Shown here: piece after piece, positions 1 to 5,451 of the stretch
How the letters are laid out: each line of letters begins with the position of its first letter
Position numbering within the stretch: the stretch's first letter is position 1
Assembly (NCBI GenBank): GCA_001769005.1
Contig: MENE01000181.1
Location: 4,592-12,232 of the forward strand
From: Bacteroidetes bacterium GWA2_31_9b
GTDB taxonomy: Bacteria; Bacteroidota; Bacteroidia; Bacteroidales; UBA12077
Direction: 5' to 3'
Length of the DNA: 7,641 bases
Made by a program: the position numbers and the translations under genes
The notes under the pieces: model-generated
The model's input: the letters and a program-made list of their open reading frames with translations, nothing else
Told to the model about the DNA's origin: nothing
Database searches by the model: none

Positions 1-610
1 ATATTGTTTTTATAGAGGGATGAACCAAACTGAGCATATCAACAATAAAGGGGTTTTCTCTTTTAGAAGAAGCTATAAATATCGGTTTTTGAAAGTCAAC
101 TAATTTTTCCTTTACAAAAAATTGATCTGTAAAAAACTCCCCGGGACTAAATGCTATGACTGCTTTTACATCTGGATTGTCTTTAGCAATAACCAGGCAT
201 AAAGATGCTGAAAAAGAACTTCCAAATAAAATTACAGGTTTTTTGCTACGTTCTTTTGCCCAACGAATCGCTGCAAGAATATCTTTTTCTGAACTTAAAT
301 AATCTGTAGGGAATCCTTTTTGAACTGCAAGTAATGCGGTATTATTTTGGATATAATTTACTTCTCCACCAGATCGTAAATCTACAGCTAAACAATTGTA
401 TCCAAATTTTATGATTTTTTGGGTTGTTTCTTTATATTCACCTCTACTGAAACCTGCCTGATGAAATAAAAGAATGTATGGTTTTTTTGCATCTATTTCA
501 TATAAATCTGCAGTAATTAATAAACCATCGTCTGCAGTAATAATAATTTTTTCCTGTGAATGTAAATTCCAGCTAATTAATAAAAGACTTAAAATAAATA
601 AAAATCTCAT
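1..610 (-). CDS. Secreted alpha/beta-hydrolase-like protein (3' end beyond window)
   Basis: The frame is open from an ATG at 610 to the left edge, giving 203 residues with the C-terminus missing. Residues 1-18 form a hydrophobic signal peptide (MRFLFILSLLLISWNLHS) followed by QE, so the product is probably exported to the periplasm or outer surface. The mature part follows the alpha/beta-hydrolase order: a strand ending in LLFHQAG (about 47-53, the oxyanion-hole HG-type loop), a strand and turn LAVDLRSGG (74-82), and the nucleophile elbow ILFGSSFSAS (127-136) with Ser132 as the likely nucleophile. The usual GxSxG reads GSSFS, with Ser in place of the last Gly. Strand KPIFIASSKREN (175-186) should precede the acid residue. 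The catalytic His would lie beyond the edge. The gene starts 13 bases after atpC on the same strand, so it is probably cotranscribed with atpDC. Substrate is unknown; a dienelactone-hydrolase-like or esterase/peptidase role is possible. Confidence 0.8.
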   Translation of the reverse strand, partial: MRFLFILSLLLISWNLHSQEKIIITADDGLLITADLYEIDAKKPYILLFHQAGFSRGEYKETTQKIIKFGYNCLAVDLRSGGEVNYIQNNTALLAVQKGFPTDYLSSEKDILAAIRWAKERSKKPVILFGSSFSASLCLVIAKDNPDVKAVIAFSPGEFFTDQFFVKEKLVDFQKPIFIASSKRENPFIVDMLSLVHPSIKTI

Positions 611-623
611 GTAATTCTTATTC

Positions 624-866
624 TTAAACTATTGATTCTGCAAGTATAATAACGTTGCCTCCTTTAACCTCTATAACTCCTCCGTTGATATTAAAAAAAA
701 GCTCGGTACTACCTTCAACAATTTTTATACGGCCTTTTTCTAAAGTTGAAATAATTGGTGCATGATATTCTAAAACTTCGAACAATCCTTTGCTCCCGGG
801 TACCTGAACAACATTCACTTTACCTGAATATATTTTTTTATCGGGAGTAATTATTTCTAAGTTCAT
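624..866 (-). CDS. atpC: F1Fo ATP synthase epsilon subunit, short form
   Basis: This encodes the 80-residue epsilon subunit of the F1 sector, part of the central stalk that links the c-ring and gamma to the catalytic head on the cytoplasmic face of the inner membrane. Family marks are the opening LEIITPDKKIYSG, the loop VPGSKGLFEVLEYHAP (22-37, matching the G-x-HAP region of other epsilons), LEKGRIKIV (42-50) and NGGVIEVKGGNVIILAES (61-78), which together make the N-terminal beta-sandwich domain. The protein stops where that domain ends. The C-terminal two-helix domain of the roughly 135-residue E. coli form is absent, so the inhibitory up-conformation described for E. coli and Bacillus epsilon should not be available. 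It lies 72 bases downstream of atpD on the same strand, and a secreted hydrolase gene follows 13 bases later. Identity is secure from sequence and context together. Confidence 0.95.
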   Translation of the reverse strand: MNLEIITPDKKIYSGKVNVVQVPGSKGLFEVLEYHAPIISTLEKGRIKIVEGSTELFFNINGGVIEVKGGNVIILAESIV

Positions 867-874
867 AATTTAAA

Positions 875-929
875 AATTGTAACTATATTTAAAGGTAGTC
901 TTATTATTTATAATGAACAACTTACAATT
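875..929. repeat. 8-bp inverted repeat in the atpD-atpC gap
   Basis: AATTGTAA at 875-882 and TTACAATT at 922-929 are exact reverse complements separated by 39 bases of AT-rich sequence. The copy at 875-882 lies 9-16 bases before the atpC start, where a ribosome-binding site would be. Pairing in the atpDC transcript could affect atpC translation, but in DNA this AT-rich an 8-bp repeat can arise by chance. No good Shine-Dalgarno sequence is visible here. Confidence 0.3.
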
Positions 930-938
930 AAAATAATG

Positions 939-2459
939 CTATTGCTTTTTTTTAGCCTGAGCAAACATATTTTCTCCTTTTTCAATTGCTTGTTCAATTG
1001 TTCCAACAAGTTGGAATGCTGCTTCAGGATATTTGTCAACTTTACCATCGAGAATCATTTGAAATCCTTTAATAGTATCTTCAATAGAAACAAGTTCTCC
1101 CTTAAGTCCAGTAAATGCTTCAGCAACATGGAACGGTTGTGACAAGAACCTTTGAACTCTTCGTGCACGATGAACAACCAGTTTATCTTCCTCTGAAAGT
1201 TCGTCCATTCCAAGAATTGCAATTATATCCTGTAACTCTTTATATCGCTGTAATATTTCTTTAACTCGTTGTGCTGTATTGTAATGTTCTTCGCCTACAA
1301 CATCGGGGGATAATATGCGTGATGTGGAATCAAGTGGATCAACCGCAGGATAAATACCTAATTCTGAAATTTTTCTGCTTAAAACAGTTGTTGCGTCAAG
1401 ATGTGAGAATGTTGTAGCAGGAGCAGGATCGGTTAAGTCATCTGCAGGTACATAAACAGCTTGAACAGATGTAATAGAACCATGTTTTGTTGATGTAATT
1501 CGTTCCTGCATCATTCCCATTTCTGTAGCCAATGTAGGTTGATACCCAACGGCAGAAGGCATTCGGCCTAACAAAGCAGACACTTCAGATCCTGCCTGAG
1601 TAAATCGGAAAATATTATCGATAAAAAACAAAATGTCATTTCCTTTTTCTGAATTTGTATCACCATCGCGAAAAGATTCAGCAAGAGTTAGACCAGTTAA
1701 AGCAACAGTAGCCCTTGCACCAGGAGGTTCATTCATCTGACCAAAAACTAAGCTTGCCTGAGATTTCTTTAATTCATTATAATCAATTTTAGATAAATCC
1801 CAGCTTCCTGCTTTCATGCTTTCTTCAAACTCTTTCCCATATTTAATAACACCTGATTCTATCATTTCTCGTAAAAGGTCATTTCCTTCACGGGTTCTTT
1901 CACCTACACCAGCAAAAACGGTTAATCCGGAATAAGCTTTAGCAATATTATTAATCATTTCCATGATTAAAACAGTTTTACCAACACCTGCTCCGCCAAA
2001 TAAACCAATTTTCCCGCCTTTAGAATAGGGTTCAATCAGATCAATTACTTTTATTCCGGTAAATAATACTTCTTTTTCTGTAGTAAGATCAACATATTCT
2101 GGAGCTTTATTATGAATCTGGTATCCTCCGGTTTTGTCAAGGCTTCCCATTCCATCGATTGCCTCTCCAATAACATTCATTAAACGACCTCGCACTTGTT
2201 CACCAACAGGAACTTTTATTTGAGAACCTGTAATATTTACATTCATACCGCGCTGCAGACCATCAGTAGAATCCATTGCAATACACCTAACAGCATTTTC
2301 TCCAACATGTTGCTGACATTCAACAACCAGAATACTACCATCATTACGAATAATTTCTAATGCATCGTGAATATTTGGTAATTCGATTCCCGATTTTTCG
2401 AAACTTACATCGATAACAGGTCCAATAACCTGTATAATCTGACCTGACTTTTCTGACAT
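939..2459 (-). CDS. atpD: F1Fo ATP synthase catalytic beta subunit
   Basis: This 506-residue catalytic subunit of the F1 head makes ATP from ADP and phosphate at the alpha/beta interfaces. The N-terminal barrel begins GQIIQVIGPVIDVSF (6-20). The nucleotide-binding domain has Walker A GGAGVGKT (155-162), GERTREGNDL (186-195) with catalytic Glu187, MNEPPGAR (242-249) and Walker B ILFFID (276-281). The ALLGRMPSAVGYQPTLATEMG stretch starts at about 295. The C-terminal domain carries the DELSEED lever exactly (419-425) and RFLSQPFHVAEAFTG (437-451). At 506 residues it is longer than the 460-residue E. coli protein. Most of the extra is an insertion of about 27 residues (206-232) between the GERTREGND helix and the SLVFGQMNEPPG strand, which I recall as typical of Bacteroidota beta subunits. 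It is the first gene of the leftward atpD-atpC-hydrolase unit; no other atp gene is next to it. Its ATG at 2459 opens the canonical N-terminus. Confidence 0.98.
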   Translation of the reverse strand: MSEKSGQIIQVIGPVIDVSFEKSGIELPNIHDALEIIRNDGSILVVECQQHVGENAVRCIAMDSTDGLQRGMNVNITGSQIKVPVGEQVRGRLMNVIGEAIDGMGSLDKTGGYQIHNKAPEYVDLTTEKEVLFTGIKVIDLIEPYSKGGKIGLFGGAGVGKTVLIMEMINNIAKAYSGLTVFAGVGERTREGNDLLREMIESGVIKYGKEFEESMKAGSWDLSKIDYNELKKSQASLVFGQMNEPPGARATVALTGLTLAESFRDGDTNSEKGNDILFFIDNIFRFTQAGSEVSALLGRMPSAVGYQPTLATEMGMMQERITSTKHGSITSVQAVYVPADDLTDPAPATTFSHLDATTVLSRKISELGIYPAVDPLDSTSRILSPDVVGEEHYNTAQRVKEILQRYKELQDIIAILGMDELSEEDKLVVHRARRVQRFLSQPFHVAEAFTGLKGELVSIEDTIKGFQMILDGKVDKYPEAAFQLVGTIEQAIEKGENMFAQAKKKQ

Positions 2460-2495
2460 GGGCTTAATTTTTGATGTGGTTATTAAGGCTTTCTA

Positions 2496-2503
2496 CAAAA
2501 TTA
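2496..2503 (-). promoter_or_regulatory. Candidate -7 promoter element for the atpD operon
   Basis: Read leftward the sequence is TAATTTTG, a full match to the Bacteroidota -7 consensus TAnnTTTG. It lies 37 bases before the atpD start and would give a leader of about 30 bases. No TTTG lies at the expected 17-23 base spacing; the nearest TTG sites (2538-2543) are too far upstream. In such AT-rich DNA a lone -7 match is weak support. Confidence 0.35.
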
Positions 2504-2530
2504 GTATAATAAAGTGAGATTTTTCTTTTT

Positions 2531-2565
2531 TTTGTAACAACAATACGATCTTTTTAATAATTTCG
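2531..2565 (+). promoter_or_regulatory. Candidate promoter for the barrel gene array
   Basis: TTTG at 2531-2534 is followed after 23 bases by TAATTTCG at 2558-2565, which has one mismatch to TAnnTTTG. The spacing is at the long limit of the Bacteroidota consensus. It would give a leader of about 65 bases before the ATG at 2634. It shares the 174-base divergent region with the atpD promoter candidate. The one mismatch and the long spacing keep confidence low. Confidence 0.25.
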
Positions 2566-2633
2566 TTCTTTATTTTATAATACAATTTCATACGAAACAA
2601 TTTAATAAAAGTTAAATTTTAAATTTAAGAAAA

Positions 2634-3152
2634 ATGAAAAAGATAGTTTTAAAAATTTCTCTTGTAGCACTATTTACTGTTGCTATTTTTACAAGTCATG
2701 CAAATGCACAACCATTAAATATTGGAGGTGGATTAGTAATTGGCACTAGTTACCCTCATTTTGGGGTAAAAATAAATGGTACATATGGAATGGATTTTTT
2801 ATTGAAAAATTTAAGTGGATCAGCTGCATTTACATTTTTTATTCCTTCCACACCCGGCTCTGTAACTTATAGCAGATGGGCTATAGATGTTGATGGACAT
2901 TATAAATTTTACGAAATGAATAGTTTTGATTTTTACGCTCTTGCAGGTATTAATATTTCTAACTATTCAACAAAATGGGATGATTTTTTAGGTGATGTTC
3001 ACAAAACAGGTGGAACAAAACCCGGATTAAATGCTGGTGCCGGAGCCATTTATAAATTTAAAGAAAACATCAAAGGTTTTGGTGAGTTTAAATACATTTT
3101 AGGAACTTACGATCAGGCAGAAATTACATTTGGAGTTTTATTTACTTTATAA
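2634..3152 (+). CDS. Small outer-membrane beta-barrel protein, array copy 1
   Basis: This 172-residue protein has a clear Sec signal peptide: KK at 2-3, a hydrophobic core, and a cleavage site at ANA|Q after residue 25. The mature part of about 147 residues is a chain of short alternating hydrophobic/aromatic segments with Gly/Asn/Asp turns, such as FGVKINGTYG, WAIDVDGHYKF, FDFYALAGINIS, LNAGAGAIYKF, GFGEFKYILG and AEITFGVLFTL. This is the pattern of an eight-strand outer-membrane barrel of the OmpA/OprF N-domain type (porin_OmpL/OMP_b-brl-like families). No enzyme motif or peptidoglycan-binding domain is present. It is the first of three tandem homologues; copy 2 shares IGGGL after the cleavage site, FYALAG, PGLxAGAG and GVLF near the end. 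The A-rich stretch before the ATG (TTAAGAAAA) is typical of Bacteroidota starts. Function is unknown; a structural or small-solute role is possible. Confidence 0.8.
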   Translation: MKKIVLKISLVALFTVAIFTSHANAQPLNIGGGLVIGTSYPHFGVKINGTYGMDFLLKNLSGSAAFTFFIPSTPGSVTYSRWAIDVDGHYKFYEMNSFDFYALAGINISNYSTKWDDFLGDVHKTGGTKPGLNAGAGAIYKFKENIKGFGEFKYILGTYDQAEITFGVLFTL

Positions 3153-3174
3153 TTTAAAAATATTCAATTTTAAT

Positions 3175-3205
3175 GGGGATGTCCTTCGCGGGATGTTCCC
3201 GTTTT
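3175..3205 (+). terminator. Hairpin between barrel copies 1 and 2
   Basis: GGGGATGTCC (3175-3184) can pair along its whole length with GGATGTTCCC (3191-3200) around the six-base loop TTCGCG, giving seven Watson-Crick and three G-U pairs, and is followed by GTTTT. This fits a weak intrinsic terminator or an attenuator. It begins 22 bases after the copy 1 stop and ends 13 bases before the copy 2 start. The stretch is much more GC-rich than its flanks. GGGATGT also occurs twice as a direct repeat within it. Confidence 0.6.
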
Positions 3206-3218
3206 CATTACTAATAAT

Positions 3219-3710
3219 ATGAAAACACAACATTTAAAATATTTTTTTGCAATCATTATTTTTTGTAGCTTTTTTACCTTTTGCTCATTTGCACAACCAA
3301 TAACTATTGGTGGAGGTTTAATCCTTGAAACAGGACGTCCTCCTTTTGGTTTACAAGTAAAAGGAACATACGATACTGAATTTCTTTTTAAGAAATCAAG
3401 ATTATCCGCTGATTTTGGATTTATGTTTCCACAAACAGTAAATCTAAGAGATTATAATCGTGCATTTTTAAATATTGATGCAAATTATGATTTTTATTCA
3501 ATTAATGGATTTAACTTCTATGCGTTAGCAGGATTGAATTTTACATATTACAATAGTTCAGTATCAAAAGGATTATTGCCAGGACTTACTGCTGGAGCTG
3601 GAGTATATTATGATTTAGGAGATAAAATGAAAGCTTATAGCGAAATAAAAAACACTTTTTTCGGATACGGTGAAGCTGCATTAACTCTTGGGGTATTGTT
3701 TAACATCTAA
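3219..3710 (+). CDS. Small outer-membrane beta-barrel protein, array copy 2
   Basis: This is a 163-residue secreted protein. The signal peptide is unusually rich in Phe, Ile and Cys (FFAIIIFCSFFTFCSFA) and ends at SFA|Q after residue 25. The mature sequence has the barrel strand pattern of copy 1 and aligns with it along its length: IGGGL after cleavage, PPFGLQVKGTYD against PHFGVKINGTYG, NFYALAGLNFTYYN against DFYALAGINISNYS, PGLTAGAGVYYD against PGLNAGAGAIYK, and C-terminal GVLFNI against GVLFTL. It is shorter by about nine residues, mainly in the loop after FYALAGLNF, where copy 1 has a WDDFLGDVHKTGG stretch. That size difference in a predicted surface loop is what is expected of barrels diverging after duplication. 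It sits 66 bases after copy 1 and 53 before copy 3. Function is unknown. Confidence 0.8.
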   Translation: MKTQHLKYFFAIIIFCSFFTFCSFAQPITIGGGLILETGRPPFGLQVKGTYDTEFLFKKSRLSADFGFMFPQTVNLRDYNRAFLNIDANYDFYSINGFNFYALAGLNFTYYNSSVSKGLLPGLTAGAGVYYDLGDKMKAYSEIKNTFFGYGEAALTLGVLFNI

Positions 3711-3726
3711 ATTAATATCATCTTTG

Positions 3727-3750
3727 AAAGGGTTTTTTTCCAACCTTTTT
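3727..3750 (+). terminator. Hairpin between barrel copies 2 and 3
   Basis: AAAGGGTT (3727-3734) pairs with AACCTTTT (3742-3749) in an eight-pair stem, one pair being G-U, around a seven-base loop TTTTTCC, ending in a short T run. It fits a weak intrinsic terminator or attenuator. It lies 16 bases after the copy 2 stop and ends 14 bases before the copy 3 start, the same arrangement as the hairpin between copies 1 and 2 though the sequences are unrelated. Confidence 0.5.
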
Positions 3751-3763
3751 AAATACTAAAATC

Positions 3764-4321
3764 ATGAAAATAAAATTAATATTGATCTTCATACTACTAT
3801 GTGGTTTAATACATACTCCAACAAATGCACAACTTTCAAAAATTGGTGGAGGTATTGTTCTGGCTAAAGGGGGTAAGTTTTTTTATAATGATTTTGAATA
3901 TTACAATAGCTCGTTTGGGGTTGATATTCGTGGTGTTTTTGACGTAAATTCACAATTTCAAATTGTTCCAGATTTTCAACTTTTTTTAACAAATACATTT
4001 GAATATCCTGCAGGAGGAGAATCAAATACAACATTATTTGCGTTTGATCTCAATGGTCATTTTATTTTAAATCCAAAACGTAAATTTATATTCTATTTAT
4101 TAGGTGGATTTCATTTGGGAGGATGGAATATTAAAGACTATCATGAAGAATATCCAGAACCTGTTGACTATAATGATTTTGTTTTCGATTATGGAGTAAA
4201 CCTCGGAGGAGGAATTCAGTTTAAAATTAGTCGCAAATTTGAACTTTTTGCAGAGATTAAATATCCCGTAGCAAAAACACATCAAACAATATTTACTCCA
4301 GGAATAGCTTACGTGTTTTAA
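3764..4321 (+). CDS. Small outer-membrane beta-barrel protein, array copy 3 (divergent)
   Basis: This 185-residue secreted protein has a signal peptide ending TNA|Q after residue 22. The mature part starts LSKIGGGIVLAKGG, which keeps the IGGG motif at the same distance from the cleavage site as in copies 1 and 2. Later segments show barrel strands: FGVDIRGVFDV, FQIVPDFQLFL, TLFAFDLNGHFIL, FIFYLLGGFHLGGW, YGVNLGGGIQFKI and KFELFAEIKYPV. It ends TPGIAYVF with a terminal Phe, the usual beta-signal for BAM-dependent insertion. FYLLGG and AEIKY correspond to FYALAG and GEFKY in copy 1, but loops are longer and overall similarity is lower, so this copy split earlier or diverged faster. An acidic, tyrosine-rich loop (YHEEYPEPVDYNDF, about 126-139) is a distinctive exposed segment. 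The stop lies two bases from that of the convergent synthase. Function is unknown. Confidence 0.8.
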   Translation: MKIKLILIFILLCGLIHTPTNAQLSKIGGGIVLAKGGKFFYNDFEYYNSSFGVDIRGVFDVNSQFQIVPDFQLFLTNTFEYPAGGESNTTLFAFDLNGHFILNPKRKFIFYLLGGFHLGGWNIKDYHEEYPEPVDYNDFVFDYGVNLGGGIQFKISRKFELFAEIKYPVAKTHQTIFTPGIAYVF

Positions 4322-4323
4322 TT

Positions 4324-5298
4324 TTATTTTTCTCGTTGAATAAGTTTCTCTGTGAGTTTTTTAAGTTCAATTTTTCTTTCATCTGAAACGCTTACTTTGT
4401 TTAAAAATTCAAGAGCTTTATTATGATACTCTTGTATTTTATTTTGTGTAATGTTTTTAATGTTTATATTATCATAAATAGAGGTAATAGCTTTTACCTT
4501 TTCTTCACGTAAACAACTTTTATCATTTAAATATTTTTCTAAAATCTCTCGTTCTTTACTCTTTGCAAGTTCTTTGGCTTTAATTAGTAAAAAGGTTTTT
4601 TTGTTTGCTACAATATCACCCCCAATCATTTTTCCAAACACCTCTGTATTTCCATAAACATCTAGCAAATCGTCTTGAAGTTGAAAAGCAAGACCAATAT
4701 TTCTTCCAAATTCATACAACAGTTCTGCATCAGAATTATTTGCGCCTCCAATAATTGCTCCTATTTTAAGAGCTGCAGCAAGCAGAACAGATGTTTTTAA
4801 TTCAATCATTCGAATATATTCCGTTTCAGAAACCTGATCTCTATTTTCAAACTCCATATCGTACTGTTGACCTTCACAAACTTCAAGTGCAGTATTATTA
4901 AAAACAGTAAGAATTTCGTGAAGATTTGGAGATTTACATTTCAGAAAAAAATCATAGGCTTTAATAAACATAGCATCACCGGAAAGAATCGCTGTATTCT
5001 CGTTCCATTTTTTATGCACAGTAGGATTTCCTCTTCGAACATCCGCTTTGTCCATAATATCATCATGAAGTAATGTGAAATTATGGAATGTTTCTAATCC
5101 TACAGCTGCATCTATTGTCTGATTTATATCTTCTGAAAATAAATTGCACGACATTAAAACGAGTACAGGACGTATTCGTTTTCCACCAGACAGAAGTGTG
5201 TAATTTATTGGATCATACAACGAAAATGGTTCTCTTCCAATTTTATTTTCTGCAATGTAATTATTGGTTATTTCCTGTAATTCTTTTACCTTGTACAT
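4324..5298 (-). CDS. Short-chain polyprenyl diphosphate synthase (FPP/GGPP type)
   Basis: This 324-residue trans-isoprenyl diphosphate synthase condenses isopentenyl diphosphate with allylic diphosphates in the cytoplasm. Family motifs are in order: GGKRIRP (38-44), first Asp-rich motif DDIMD (79-83) with ADVRRGNPTVH after it, SGDAMF (106-111), EGQQYDMEF (142-150), ELKTS (166-170), second Asp-rich motif DDLLD (209-213) and GGDIVANKKT (226-235). The first motif is the uninserted DDxxD form, and the residue five before it is Phe74 (FTLLHDDIMD). A bulky aromatic there normally stops elongation at C15-C20, so FPP or GGPP is more likely than the C35-C45 quinone side chain. That rests on family rules; the exact product is not fixed by sequence. 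The ATG at 5298 is the only sensible start, and two nearby upstream ATGs are out of frame. A well-formed promoter lies just upstream. Confidence 0.93.
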   Translation of the reverse strand: MYKVKELQEITNNYIAENKIGREPFSLYDPINYTLLSGGKRIRPVLVLMSCNLFSEDINQTIDAAVGLETFHNFTLLHDDIMDKADVRRGNPTVHKKWNENTAILSGDAMFIKAYDFFLKCKSPNLHEILTVFNNTALEVCEGQQYDMEFENRDQVSETEYIRMIELKTSVLLAAALKIGAIIGGANNSDAELLYEFGRNIGLAFQLQDDLLDVYGNTEVFGKMIGGDIVANKKTFLLIKAKELAKSKEREILEKYLNDKSCLREEKVKAITSIYDNINIKNITQNKIQEYHNKALEFLNKVSVSDERKIELKKLTEKLIQREK

Positions 5299-5316
5299 AC
5301 ATCATTTTTTCTTTAT

Positions 5317-5347
5317 CAAAAATAAACATCTAATTTTATATAACAAA
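5317..5347 (-). promoter_or_regulatory. Bacteroidota-type promoter for the polyprenyl synthase
   Basis: Read leftward, TTTG (5347-5344) is followed after 19 bases by TATTTTTG (5324-5317). Both are full matches to the Bacteroidota consensus TTTG...TAnnTTTG at normal spacing. Transcription would start near 5312, giving a leader of only about 14 bases before the ATG at 5298. This is the best promoter in the window. Confidence 0.6.
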
Positions 5348-5420
5348 TAGAATTAAAACTGAATCAAATTATTTGTATTGATAAAGTAAAATTCGTGTTA
5401 TGATTATTGCGTGATTTTTA

Positions 5421-5428
5421 TAGTTTTG
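5421..5428 (+). promoter_or_regulatory. -7 promoter element for the Na+/phosphate cotransporter
   Basis: TAGTTTTG matches TAnnTTTG fully and lies 23 bases before the ATG at 5452, implying a start near 5434 and a leader of about 18 bases. The -33 element is poor: only TTCG (5392-5395) or GTG (5395-5397) lie near the right distance. Because transcription would begin after the TTG at 5407, this element supports the ATG at 5452 as the true start. Confidence 0.45.
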
Positions 5429-5451
5429 TAACACAAATAAAATCCCCAAAA

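Noticed and set aside
936..1142. Open frame of 68 codons on the plus strand within atpD
   Set aside because: It lies wholly antisense to a highly conserved gene, and its Phe/Ser/Asn-rich translation reflects the reverse of AT-rich coding sequence.
2460..2633. Possible small RNA or riboswitch in the 174-base divergent region
   Set aside because: The sequence is AT-rich without a stable stem or known aptamer core; only promoter-like elements are visible.
4100..4285. Open frame of 61 codons on the minus strand within barrel copy 3
   Set aside because: It is antisense to a gene with a signal peptide and barrel pattern, and has no recognisable domain or start context.
4867..5333. Two overlapping plus-strand frames (68 and 81 codons) opposite the polyprenyl synthase
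   Set aside because: Both are antisense to conserved catalytic motifs of the synthase and show no protein-like features.
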